A stretch of 64,000 nt of DNA from Blastochloris sulfoviridis (lineage in GTDB: Bacteria > Pseudomonadota > Alphaproteobacteria > Rhizobiales > Xanthobacteraceae), in assembly GCF_008630065.1 (NCBI RefSeq), contig NZ_VWPL01000007.1:1-64000 (forward strand), in the 5' to 3' direction. The notes below the pieces were generated by a model. That model made no database searches. It worked only from the letters and a program-made list of their open reading frames with translations, and was not told the origin of the DNA. Below are positions 53,901-62,458 of the stretch, one piece after another. Positions within the stretch are counted from its first letter, which is position 1. Each line of letters starts with the position of its first letter. A program made the translations under genes and the position numbers.

Positions 53901-55075
53901 TCCTCCCGGGCACGGGCCAGCCGGCGGACGGCCTCGCTGGCGGCCGCGGAAGCGCTGTGGAGGGCTTCGCGACGTCGCGAAGCCTCCTGCTCGGCCCGCT
54001 CAAGGGATGCGGCGTCTTTCATCGCCGGATCCTGGCGCAACTCGTCGAGCCGCGCACGAGCGCGCCTGAATGCCGCGTCCGCCTCGTCGTGTCGCTCGCC
54101 GGCCCGCGTCTCGTCGGCCAGCGCCCGTTCGAGCCGCGCCTGAGCGTCGTTGCGCGCGCGGCTGGCATTGTCGAATTCGCTCTGCGCTTGACGCAGCACG
54201 CGCGCCTGCCGGCGGCTCTGCGTGCCCGCATAGATCCGATAGCGCCGCTCGAACTGTTCGACGGCTTTCGCCAGAGCCTGGAATTCCTCAAGCTGGCGCC
54301 GATCCTCCTCCAGCTGGCCGAGCGCCTCGGCGACATCACCGAGCAATTCGGGGGCGAGCGGCGGCAAGGCCTCGGAGAGCGCGTTCGAGAGCGCGGTTTC
54401 GTCGGGCCGCTTCGAGAGCTGCGGCTGTCGCAGCTGGATGAGCGTATCCATCAGCGCATCGTAGCGCCTGACCCCGAGCCGGAAGAGCCGTTCGTCCACG
54501 GCGCGCCGATAGTCGCGCGCGGCCTCGAAGACCTGACCGCGTCCGAGCAGTTGCTCGCGCAGGCGTTCCTTGGTCAGCACGACGCGCTGGGCGTTCACGA
54601 GCCACAGGTCGCGATTGAGGCGCGCGCCGTCGGCGTCCTCCAGGATGAAGAACCAGGCCTCCACCTGCGGACGCGCCGCCGCTGCCGAAAGGCCGGCCCC
54701 TAGCGTGAGAAAGCGCGGCGTTCCGTCCTCGGCGAGGCGGCCGAACTCGATCCAGGCATAGCCGATGCGCCTGTCGTAGCTGCTCATCAGCAGATTCCAG
54801 GCCATCTTCTTGCCGCTGTCGCCGTCCGGCTCGATGCGCGCCGGCTTGAGCTGCGCGTCGAGCAGGAACGGCAGGGTCAGCGACAGCACCTTCGACTTGC
54901 CGGTGCCGTTGTTCCCGCGCAGCAGCAGGTGACCGTCGCGGAACCAGAACTCTTCGCTGTCATAGTGGAACAGCTCCACCAGGCCGATCCGGAGCGGCTG
55001 CCAGCGCTCCCGCGCCGGCATCGGCAAGGCCGGCCTCTCGGTGGCCGCCGCGGACAGGGTCATGCCGTCCATCAT
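50912..55075 (-). CDS. jetC: Wadjet type II SMC-like ATPase JetC
   Basis: JetC is the SMC/MukB-like motor that extrudes DNA loops so that small circular plasmids are found. The 1387-residue protein has Walker A LLRGNNGTGKSK at residues 51-62, long Glu/Arg/Ala-rich coiled coils interrupted by a central hinge-like region (about residues 660-760), the signature SSGERALGLTVPLF near residue 1275 and Walker B APRLILLDEAFAGIDDAA near 1298. This is the TIGR02680 pattern. Its ATG overlaps the jetB stop. The matching length and intact motifs point to a working protein. Confidence 0.92.
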   Translation of the reverse strand: MMDGMTLSAAATERPALPMPARERWQPLRIGLVELFHYDSEEFWFRDGHLLLRGNNGTGKSKVLSLTLPFLLDAQLKPARIEPDGDSGKKMAWNLLMSSYDRRIGYAWIEFGRLAEDGTPRFLTLGAGLSAAAARPQVEAWFFILEDADGARLNRDLWLVNAQRVVLTKERLREQLLGRGQVFEAARDYRRAVDERLFRLGVRRYDALMDTLIQLRQPQLSKRPDETALSNALSEALPPLAPELLGDVAEALGQLEEDRRQLEEFQALAKAVEQFERRYRIYAGTQSRRQARVLRQAQSEFDNASRARNDAQARLERALADETRAGERHDEADAAFRRARARLDELRQDPAMKDAASLERAEQEASRRREALHSASAAASEAVRRLARAREDVARAEQRAEHGQRRLEDRRREAAADAAAAGLAAAHAENPVAASDVDALVALAPHGFDEAVAALATAARARREDIALLRRRRDEMERAEREHAERRRIRDERQFDADAAEERRAQADADVEAQGVNLVGAWERHLADLVQLAVEPDDGLGALAALAAWVTVMDGDNPARRLLQAAQQRAAERFAERAAALDGSRKTLEVETAALEDERRRLEAGTDPPPPPPYTRDPDARRVRSGAPLWQLVDFRERVSEAQRAGLEAALEAAGLLDAWVSPEGRVETGDGGTLLRDTQLMTRPGYPSSLADWLVPAGPPESGVPADIVAGILSGIACTDDDVIEAEAWVAPDGRFRLGTLAGAWTKPAAIHVGHTARAAARARRLADIAVRLTQIADERAVLQAMAAEIASDRSRADDEWRRSPTEDALRAAHLAAAAAAREAQLARVRLAEAEDRRGTAEQALKAARERLATDAADMRLPDSAEALMDVETALERYRDTLGQLAQAGHEVRLAAPELQRSRVREDEARADLEAGQERLGVARTEAEEASARFETLRSAIGAKVDDLKRQLAEATEAAKTSESALDDARTAQSSAREARAVAGEQARSAAETLQQKSDARGLAVARWQQFAATGLLAAAIPDLDLPDIGVPWTIDPALTLSRRVEQALSDLKDDDDAWSRVLKQLNEEFADLQRALGALGHQAVADVGDWGLVVYIVYQNRPERPDRLSARLADEIAQRGELLTAKEREVLENHLQAEIATGIQRLMQNAEAQRDAINGELYKRPTSTGVRFRLIWQTLDEEDGAPIGLDAARKRLLNTSADLWSAEDRAVVGAMLQRCILAERERADPIGGGSLLDQLSAALDYRRWHRFRIERWQDGQWRKLSGPASSGERALGLTVPLFAAVASFYGQGASAQAPRLILLDEAFAGIDDAARAHCMGLIHEFDLDFVLTSEREWACYAELPGVAICQLQRREGIDAVFVSRWTWDGRARRREADPDRRFAPA

Positions 55076-56349
55076 GGCGTCTTCAGCCCGGGAGCGTCGT
55101 GAGAGCGGCGGGCGTCCCCGAACAGCTGAATGTCGGCTTCGCCGAGGGCAAAGCGCACCAGCGCCGGCCGTGCCTGCACGCCGTTGGCGTCGCGGGCGAC
55201 GAGGCGCAGCTTTTCCAACCGCTCGATCGCGATCGCAGCAAGCTCCCGCTCGCTGCCCGGCTCGCGCGCCGAGCGGCGCCAATAGCGGCCGAAACGCTCC
55301 CTGGCCTCGCCCAGAAAGTGGGCGATGTCCTGTTCGGGCAAGGCCTCGAACGCCCGATGGCCGTCCTTGGCGCGCCGCGCGAGATATTCCGCGACAAGCA
55401 GCGTCACATGCGCGTCGGTGCCTTCGGCGGGCATCGCGACGTCCGTCAGCGATCCCGTTTCGTCCGTGAGCGCGAGGCCTTCCGCCCGCTGCTCGGGCAT
55501 GAGGCCGGTGGCCTCGCACAAGCGCGCCGCCATGGCGCCGCGCTGGTTGACGAAATAGGCGCGGGTTTGAGGTTCGAGACACTCGACATAGATCACCGGA
55601 TCGTCCAGCAATTGCCGCGCGATCCGGTGCCGAAGCGCCGTACGCCGGGCTTCCTCGCTGTCTGCCACGTGCTCGTCGGCGAGCGCATGCAGCCGCTCGT
55701 CGAGGGTGGCGGGCGCGTCCCCGGCGGCCCAGGTCGAAGGGCCGCGCACCGCCGCCAGCATCCCGGCCAACGCGCGCCGATGCACGTCGTACAACGCATC
55801 GCCATGATCGCGGCCGGCCTGGACGAACGACTCCTCGTCGCCCGCGACCCGCTGAAGCACGCCGAGGTCGAGCAATGTGCGGCATACCGCCACCAGATCG
55901 CGCCGTTCGTTCTGGGTGCCGAGCGTGAAGGAATAGCCACACCCGGCGAGCACCGGGTCTACAGAGAGTTTCAGCACCCGATCGCCGAGCAGGTGCAGCG
56001 TGATCTGCGGGTCGGCGCGTTCGAGCACGGCACAGGCGAGGCACAGCAACACATATCGGCCGCGACCGTATCCCGGCAGGCCGCGCGTGGCGTCGGTCAG
56101 GTCGGCCGGCCGCTTGTACAGGCGGGCGCCTTCCCGTTCGACGTGGAGGATCCACCCCGTCTCGCGCGCGAACCAGTCCCGCAGCGGCCCCGCATGGCGG
56201 CGCACCACGGTGAAGTCCTGGTGCGTCGGACTCATCAGCGGCGTCATGAGCAGGCTTCGCGCCGCGGTGCGGAACTCGTCCCGCTCGGCCTCTTGCTGCC
56301 GCTCGCGGATGTCGCGGCTCGTCCGGTCCGCGCGGCGATCTGAACTCAT
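55072..56349 (-). CDS. jetB: Wadjet type II subunit JetB (DUF2398/TIGR02678)
   Basis: JetB is the KITE-like partner that bridges the kleisin-like JetA and the SMC heads. The 425-residue protein fits TIGR02678: RSLLMTPLMSPTHQDFTVVRRHAGPLRDWFARETGWILHVEREGARLYK at the N-terminus, then CLACAVLERADPQITLHLLGDRVL and a winged-helix-like C-terminal half with IVYVECL-type strand (here VIYVECLEPQTRAYFVNQRG). It starts nine bases after jetA and its stop overlaps the jetC start. The N-terminal 30 residues are charged. Confidence 0.9.
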   Translation of the reverse strand: MSSDRRADRTSRDIRERQQEAERDEFRTAARSLLMTPLMSPTHQDFTVVRRHAGPLRDWFARETGWILHVEREGARLYKRPADLTDATRGLPGYGRGRYVLLCLACAVLERADPQITLHLLGDRVLKLSVDPVLAGCGYSFTLGTQNERRDLVAVCRTLLDLGVLQRVAGDEESFVQAGRDHGDALYDVHRRALAGMLAAVRGPSTWAAGDAPATLDERLHALADEHVADSEEARRTALRHRIARQLLDDPVIYVECLEPQTRAYFVNQRGAMAARLCEATGLMPEQRAEGLALTDETGSLTDVAMPAEGTDAHVTLLVAEYLARRAKDGHRAFEALPEQDIAHFLGEARERFGRYWRRSAREPGSERELAAIAIERLEKLRLVARDANGVQARPALVRFALGEADIQLFGDARRSHDAPGLKTP

Positions 56350-56358
56350 CCCTCGGCC

Positions 56359-57939
56359 TTAAGTGGGGGTGATCGTGACGAGATGATCGCGGCCCGCAAA
56401 AATTCCGTTTGGCGTCGTGATCCGCGCGCGGCTGCCCGGGGCCAGCGGCTCAAGCCTGATCTTCAACAGACCATCGCCCGTGCGCCGTTCCACGGTGCTG
56501 TCCGGTCCGGCCTGGCCGCTCAAGGCCTCGCCCAGCAGGCTGAGGAACAGGCCGAATGCGTGCCGATCGAGTTCGCCGAGTTCCGAAAGCCGCGCCGGCC
56601 GACCGGTGGCGAGTCGCTGGCGCGCCGCCTCCACCTGCGTCGATTCCTGCGCGAGTTGAAGTGCGAGAAAGGCCCGGCCTTCGCCGCGGTCTTTCACGCG
56701 CGGCAAGGGGCCGCGCGGGGCGGCTTCGCCATATTCGCGCAGCCGAGGATGTATCTGCAGAGATGGCGCCTCGGCCCACGGCGTGTGCGCCGGCAGATCG
56801 GCGTCAGCATCGGCATTGAGCAGGAAATGCCGCGCCGGGTTGATTGCGAAGGCTGCCCGCGCGAGCCGATGTGCCGCAGTGTCGTCGTCGCAGGCTGCGA
56901 ACCAGCTGGCGAGCACCCGGAAATCCGCCGAACGATCGCTGCGGCCGCTGCGCCGCTCGTTGAGCGCCGCGATCGCGCCCAGGAGTTGCGGAATGGCGGA
57001 CCGCGCCCGCGCCCGCAAAAGTTCGGCTTGCGGCGGCTCGTTGCCGCTTGAGAGAAACCAGCCGCGCAAACCTCGCCAGCGCTCCTGCCAGACCGCGTGG
57101 TATCGGTCCCTTGCATCGGTCCAGTCCTGCGCATCGCCCGGCGCGGCATCGCGCGCCTCGCGGGCGGCGACGTGCCACAGCATGGCGTCGATGTGCGGCT
57201 CGAGCGCGTCGATGAGGCGGGCGATGGAGTCCGAGCGCCGGACGAGGTCGCCCATGAACCGTTCGAGATAGTCGATCAGCCGGCGCTTGTAGCTCGCCAC
57301 TGCGCTCGCCTCGGCCTGCTGCAATTCGATGCTGCGCGCCACGCCGGCCATGAAGGCCTGCGCATTCTCGGCCAGCCCTTCGAACACCCGCACGAGATCG
57401 CGCATCGTCGCGTGAATCTTGGCGACGTCAATCTCGGCGACGTCGGTGTCGGGGTGGCCGGCCAGCGCCCGGAGCGCCTCGAGCCGGCTGGCGATGTCCT
57501 CGAGCGCGACGGTCTGCAGCTCGGCCCGGCGCTGCAGCGTCTGCACGAAGGCCGCCAGCGCCGCTTCGACGGCTTCGCCGCCCTGCGACAGCCGGTAGAG
57601 GAAGCGGGCGCGATAGAAATCGCTCAAGGTCGACACCCGGGCCATATCCGGGTGCGATTCCAGGTTGCCCCAGGCCGTGAGCTGAGCCAGAGCGGCGCCG
57701 ACCTCTTCGATGCGGGGCGCGGATCCCGGCCACGCGGCCTCGGCCAGGACCTCGTCGGGTCGCAACTGCAGGCGGTACTGCCGCTTCGCGGCGGCGAAGA
57801 CGTCCATGATGCCGCGATAGAATGCGGCCTTTTCGGCACTCACGTGTCGGAACAGGTCGGCAGCGCTGTCTGCAACCGGCAAGGGTCGGCTCCTTGAAGG
57901 CGCGATGTTTGTTCTTTGTTCTCTGTCCGTCAAGTCCAT
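56359..57939 (-). CDS. jetA: Wadjet type II subunit JetA (DUF2397/TIGR02677)
   Basis: JetA is the kleisin-like first gene of type II Wadjet operons. The 526-residue protein matches the family: DLFRHVSAEKAAFYRGIMDVFAAAKRQYRLQLRPDEVL near the start, LAQLTAWGNLESHPDMARVSTLSDFYRARFLYRLSQGGEAVE, and a C-terminal GDGLLKIRLEPLAPGSRARITTPNGIFAGRDH. The ATG at 57939 was taken; a TTG twelve codons upstream would also be in frame. It opens the operon, which runs leftward for 8.3 kb. The promoter should lie between 57940 and the integrase relic but was not identified. Confidence 0.9.
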   Translation of the reverse strand: MDLTDREQRTNIAPSRSRPLPVADSAADLFRHVSAEKAAFYRGIMDVFAAAKRQYRLQLRPDEVLAEAAWPGSAPRIEEVGAALAQLTAWGNLESHPDMARVSTLSDFYRARFLYRLSQGGEAVEAALAAFVQTLQRRAELQTVALEDIASRLEALRALAGHPDTDVAEIDVAKIHATMRDLVRVFEGLAENAQAFMAGVARSIELQQAEASAVASYKRRLIDYLERFMGDLVRRSDSIARLIDALEPHIDAMLWHVAAREARDAAPGDAQDWTDARDRYHAVWQERWRGLRGWFLSSGNEPPQAELLRARARSAIPQLLGAIAALNERRSGRSDRSADFRVLASWFAACDDDTAAHRLARAAFAINPARHFLLNADADADLPAHTPWAEAPSLQIHPRLREYGEAAPRGPLPRVKDRGEGRAFLALQLAQESTQVEAARQRLATGRPARLSELGELDRHAFGLFLSLLGEALSGQAGPDSTVERRTGDGLLKIRLEPLAPGSRARITTPNGIFAGRDHLVTITPT

Positions 57940-58103
57940 TTGGAGCAAGTCGCCCCTGAAGAGGTCGCGCTTCAAGCGATCCGGCCGCTGACTGACGCGG
58001 CCCCGCTTCGCCGGGCGGCGAATGCGGTGGCAAGCACGCTGGCGGCAGCGATGGGGGAGAGAGCCCGAAAACGCCCATCCTCAAGTTCGGACGCGGCCTA
58101 TGA

Positions 58104-58896
<793 letters not shown>

Positions 58897-59310
58897 TCAG
58901 GTGCCGGTCTTGGGCTTCGGCTTTGGGGCCCGCGCCGGCGTGCCCGCGGACCGCGCGGGCTTCGACGTCTGCGCGCGCATATAGGCGCGCAGCACCGCGT
59001 TGATGCGCTTCTGATAGCCGGGCCCGGCCGCCTTGAAGAAGTCGAGCACGTCGGGGTCGAGCCGGATCGAGATCGGCACCTTGTTGGCGGGGACCACCAC
59101 CTCGGCCTTCGACCAGTCGATCGACTGGGCTTCCTGCCAGTCGGGATCGTCCGCCATCAACGCCGCGATCTCGGCGTCGGTCATCTTGGAGACGCGATCC
59201 CAGTCGGTCTCCGACTTGCGCTTCTCCAGCCGGCCATCAGGCAGTTCAATGATGTACTCGCCATCGGGCAGCAGCGAGACCAGCCGGACGATCTGTTCAC
59301 GGTGGTCCAT
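58897..59310 (-). CDS. brnA: BrnA-type antitoxin
   Basis: BrnA neutralises the BrnT RNase toxin and, with it, represses their operon. The 137-residue protein has a longer N-terminal half than most BrnA (about 90 residues), then the ribbon-helix-helix segment PISIRLDPDVLDFFKAAGPGYQKRINAVLRAYMRA, with the typical VPANKVPISIRLD lead-in. The Pro/Lys-rich tail ends at the stop. It overlaps the brnT stop by 14 bases, so the order is toxin then antitoxin, the usual BrnTA order. Confidence 0.88.
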   Translation of the reverse strand: MDHREQIVRLVSLLPDGEYIIELPDGRLEKRKSETDWDRVSKMTDAEIAALMADDPDWQEAQSIDWSKAEVVVPANKVPISIRLDPDVLDFFKAAGPGYQKRINAVLRAYMRAQTSKPARSAGTPARAPKPKPKTGT

Positions 59311-59599
59311 ATACTTTGTGTTCCTCGTTACGGGCAGCCCGCGCTGAAATGATTCGGGTCCGGTCGTTGCGCTGCGTATGGATCACGGCGACGAGCCGCC
59401 CATCCACCAATCCAACAGTTACCCAACGTACACTGTCGCTTCCGGAGTATGTCCTCACGGAAATTGCACGATCATCCTGAAAGACACGGATCGCATCAGT
59501 AAAATCGATACCATGCTTTTGGACATTTACGTTCCGCTTCAACTCGTCCCATTCAAATCCATGGAGCGAGAGACTTTCGCCAGTAATACTTACGAGCAT
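59297..59599 (-). CDS. brnT: BrnT-type toxin (RelE-fold RNase)
   Basis: A 100-residue protein with FEWDELKRNVNVQKHGIDFTDAIRVFQDD and a C-terminal IISARAARNEEHKVY, matching BrnT toxins, which stop growth by cleaving mRNA. The conserved DRTRIISARAARNEE core with its Arg and Glu residues is intact. It precedes brnA on the same strand with a 14-base overlap. The ATG at 59599 includes twelve residues ahead of the typical FEWDE start, so a shorter start cannot be excluded. The pair stands next to the tRNA-Arg/Wadjet region. Confidence 0.9.
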   Translation of the reverse strand: MLVSITGESLSLHGFEWDELKRNVNVQKHGIDFTDAIRVFQDDRAISVRTYSGSDSVRWVTVGLVDGRLVAVIHTQRNDRTRIISARAARNEEHKVYGPP

Positions 59600-59969
59600 T
59601 TCCGGAACCCTTCTCGGAATAGCGAATGGATCTAAGTTCCATTTTTCAGCTCCAAGCTCGTTTGTGCGTTTGAGGTTTGTGCGTTTGAGGTTTGTGCGAT
59701 TGTCAGCTTAATTGCTTGGAAGTAACTTCATTGACTTGAGTTTGTTCGGGTATCAACGCTCCCTTCCCTGAATAGGAGCACGAACGCGGCAACCCACCGG
59801 GGTGTATATACGAACGTAGGCACTGGCACAAGGCCATTTGGCAGAGCCCCTGTGTTCAGCGGGGATAACCCCTGCCCGGCCGGCGCCCTATTTTGGCGCC
59901 ATGGGGGTGCCATAAGCGAGGATGCAGGGTTGACTTGAGAGCCCCCGCAGCGCCCCCGTTCCAAAAGCC
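59600..59969. other. gap before dnaG with 15-base tandem repeat
   Basis: The left part has TTGTGCGTTTGAGGT repeated two and a half times (59661-59699) in AT-richer DNA. Further right are hairpins such as GGCGCCCTATTTTGGCGCC (59881-59899). The dnaG promoter should lie here but no clear boxes were seen. A 78-residue minus-strand ORF (59728-59964) has no supporting feature and was not called. Confidence 0.5.
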
Positions 59970-61919
59970 ATGCGCTTCTCGCCCCAGATCCTCGATGAGA
60001 TCCGATCCCGCCTTAGGGTGTCCGACGTCGTCGGCCGCAAGGTGAAGCTCGCCCGGGCGGGGCGCGAGTTCAAGGGCCTCTCCCCCTTCAACGCCGAGAA
60101 GAGCCCGTCGTTTTTCGTCAACGATCAGAAGGGCTTCTATCACGACTTCTCGTCCGGCAAGCATGGCGACATCTTCACCTTCCTGATGGACGTCGAGGGC
60201 CTGTCCTTTCCCGAGGCGGTGGAGCGGCTGGCCGCCGAGGCGGGCGTCAGCCTGCCCAAGCCCAGCGCCGACGAGGCGGCAAAGGAGGTGCGCCGCCGCA
60301 CCCTGCACGAGGTGATGGAGCTCGCCTGCCGGTTCTTCGAACACGCGCTGCAGGGCCGCATCGGCGCCCGGGCGCGCGGCTACCTCGCCGACCGCGGCCT
60401 CACTCCCGCCACCCAGCAGCGGTTCCGCTTGGGCTTCGCGCCGGACGACCGCTCGGCCCTCAAGCAGCACCTGGCCGAGGCCGGCGTGCCAATCCCCGAC
60501 ATGGTCGAGGCCGGGCTCCTGATCGCCGGCGACGACATCCCGGTGCCGTTCGACCGCTTCCGCGACCGGGTGATGTTCCCGATTCTCGACCTCAAGGGCC
60601 GGGTGATCGCTTTCGGCGGCCGGGCGCTGTCCAAGGACGCCCCGGCCAAGTATCTGAACTCGCCGGAGACGCCGCTCTTCCACAAGGGCTCGATGCTTTA
60701 TAATGGCGGGCCGGCGCGGGCCGCCGCCCATGACGGCGCGCGCGTGATCGCGGTCGAGGGCTATATCGACGTCATCGCCATGGTCACCGCCGGGTTCGAG
60801 GCCACCGTCGCCCCGCTCGGCACGGCGCTGACCGAGGACCAGCTAACGGCGCTATGGCGGATGAGTCCCGAGCCGATCCTGTGCTTCGACGGCGACAAGG
60901 CTGGCCTGCGCGCCGCCTTCCGCGCCGTCGATCTCGCCCTGCCGCGGCTGGAGCCGGGCAAGAGCCTGGCCTTCGCCGTGCTGCCCGAAGGGCAGGATCC
61001 CGACGATCTGGTGCGCTCGGGCGGGCGGGCGGCGGTGGAGGCGATCCTCGCCCAGGCCCGCCCGCTCGCCGACATGCTGTGGGAGCGCGAAAGCCAGGAC
61101 GCCCAGATCGACACGCCCGAGCGGCGGGCGGCGCTGGAGGCGCGGCTGGCCTCCGTGCTCGGCACCATCGCCGACGAGCGGGTGCGCCGGCATTATCGCG
61201 ACGATCTCGCCGCCCGCACCACGCTGCTGTTCCAGCGCTCGGGCGAGGCGGCAGGGCGGCCGCCGGGGGCGTGGCGGGGGCGCGGCGGCCTGCCGGGGCC
61301 GCGCCAGATCCGCCGGCCGAACGGCAGCCTCGTCAGGCTGATGCCGACCGCGACCGAGATCGCGCCGCGCGGCTCCAGCCTCAAGCTCAGCGCCCTGGTG
61401 CGGGGCGCGGCCGCCGCCATTCCAACCCGCGAGGCGCTGGTGCTGTCGATCTTCCTCGCCCACCCCTGGCTTCTCGCCAACCATGCCGAGGAATTGGCGG
61501 AGCTGGAGTTCGCCCACCGCGATTGCGACCGGCTGCGGCGGGCGCTGCTGGATGCCGCCGCCGAGGATGTGCCGGCCGATGCGGCAGCCCTGGCCGCGGC
61601 GCTTGCCGGGCTCGGCGCCACCGACGCGCTGGAGCGGGTGCGCCGGGCGGTCACCCATACCGCCGACTGGCCGGCCCGGCCGGAGGCGGCGCCAGCCGAC
61701 GTGGAAGCCTGCTGGACCCACGTGGTCGGCTTGCATCACAAGAAACGTACGCTATCTAGGGAACTTCGGGAGGCGGAGGAGGCGCACGCCAAGACCCAGG
61801 ACGAGGGGTCGCTGGCGTGGCTGCGGGACGTTCAGGCACGGCTTGCGGCCATCGAGGGAACCGAGGCTTTGATCGAGGGGTTCGGCGCGGCGTCCGGCCG
61901 CGCATCGCGCGGCTTCTGA
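59970..61919 (+). CDS. dnaG: DNA primase DnaG, without zinc ligands
   Basis: DnaG makes the RNA primers for replication. The 649-residue protein has the N-terminal domain, the RNA-polymerase domain and the Toprim centre (VIAVEGYIDVIAM, EPILCFDGDKAGLRAAFRAV). In the first domain the CHC2 zinc ligands are absent: the segment FKGLSPFNAEKSPSFFVND and FYHDFSSGKHGDIF carries Ser38, Asn41, Asp59 and Ser62 where E. coli has Cys/His. The same loss is, as I recall, seen in other alphaproteobacteria. The C-terminal helicase-binding domain is normal. It precedes rpoD, the usual primase-sigma arrangement. Confidence 0.94.
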   Translation: MRFSPQILDEIRSRLRVSDVVGRKVKLARAGREFKGLSPFNAEKSPSFFVNDQKGFYHDFSSGKHGDIFTFLMDVEGLSFPEAVERLAAEAGVSLPKPSADEAAKEVRRRTLHEVMELACRFFEHALQGRIGARARGYLADRGLTPATQQRFRLGFAPDDRSALKQHLAEAGVPIPDMVEAGLLIAGDDIPVPFDRFRDRVMFPILDLKGRVIAFGGRALSKDAPAKYLNSPETPLFHKGSMLYNGGPARAAAHDGARVIAVEGYIDVIAMVTAGFEATVAPLGTALTEDQLTALWRMSPEPILCFDGDKAGLRAAFRAVDLALPRLEPGKSLAFAVLPEGQDPDDLVRSGGRAAVEAILAQARPLADMLWERESQDAQIDTPERRAALEARLASVLGTIADERVRRHYRDDLAARTTLLFQRSGEAAGRPPGAWRGRGGLPGPRQIRRPNGSLVRLMPTATEIAPRGSSLKLSALVRGAAAAIPTREALVLSIFLAHPWLLANHAEELAELEFAHRDCDRLRRALLDAAAEDVPADAAALAAALAGLGATDALERVRRAVTHTADWPARPEAAPADVEACWTHVVGLHHKKRTLSRELREAEEAHAKTQDEGSLAWLRDVQARLAAIEGTEALIEGFGAASGRASRGF

Positions 61920-62041
61920 TACGGTTTCCGGACGATCCCTTCGGGATGGCGGAACCACGCTCGCCGAAAATCCGGGTTCGAGAACGGGATTTTCGGGGAT
62001 CGGACGGCGGCTCGACGGCCAAGCCGGCCGGAAACCGCACG
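61920..62041. repeat. C-family repeat abutting dnaG stop
   Basis: TACGGTTTCCGGACGATCCC begins at the base after the TGA of dnaG and closes with GGCCGGAAACCG. The inner stem is CGCCGAAAATCCGGG/CGGGATTTTCGGGG. It is a full copy in the 539-base gap before rpoD. Confidence 0.8.
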
Positions 62042-62085
62042 AACGGCTGGCGACCGGGCCCATTGATCCTGCATTGTTAGCGTGG

Positions 62086-62114
62086 TTGGCGGGCAGGGTT
62101 AAGGCAGATTTAAT
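62086..62114 (+). promoter_or_regulatory. possible rpoD promoter
   Basis: TTGGCG (62086-62091) and TTTAAT (62109-62114) are separated by 17 bases, fitting a sigma-70-type promoter with a weak -35 box. It lies 345 bases upstream of the rpoD start, between two C-family repeats. No other good match was seen in the gap. Confidence 0.4.
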
Positions 62115-62264
62115 CGTGTCCACCGACAAGTGGGTTCGAAGCGATCGGACAGCCTCGCAAAGGCCGGACGGCCGTTGGGGTGCCCCTTCGGGCGGGGCGG
62201 TGCGCCGGGTACGCCGGCAAAGATCGGACGGCGGGGCCGAACCATGCCGCCGCGCCAGACTTGA

Positions 62265-62390
62265 TACGGTTTCCGGATGATCCTTGCGTGATCTGAGGAG
62301 GCCAGCGCGCCAAGACGCCCCGTTCGGTGGCGGCATGCTTGGCGATCGGAATGCGGCTCGAAGGCCTGATCCGCCGGACGCCGTGTCAAA
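62265..62390. repeat. C-family repeat upstream of rpoD
   Basis: TACGGTTTCCGGATGATCC opens it, and GGCCTGATCCGCCGGACG closes it. The centre is diverged. It lies in the presumed 5' leader of the rpoD transcript. Confidence 0.6.
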
Positions 62391-62458
62391 CGTTCGCAGG
62401 ATATCCGGGACCGCCGGCGGGGCGGGCGGCGGGCGTCCTGCCTGGGAGACGAGACGAG

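Noticed and set aside
51101-54703. 1200-codon plus-strand frame across jetC
   Set aside because: Antisense shadow of the SMC-like gene; composition is biased and no domain is visible.
59728-59964. 78-codon minus-strand ORF upstream of dnaG
   Set aside because: No ribosome site, no family, and it covers the expected dnaG promoter region with hairpins.
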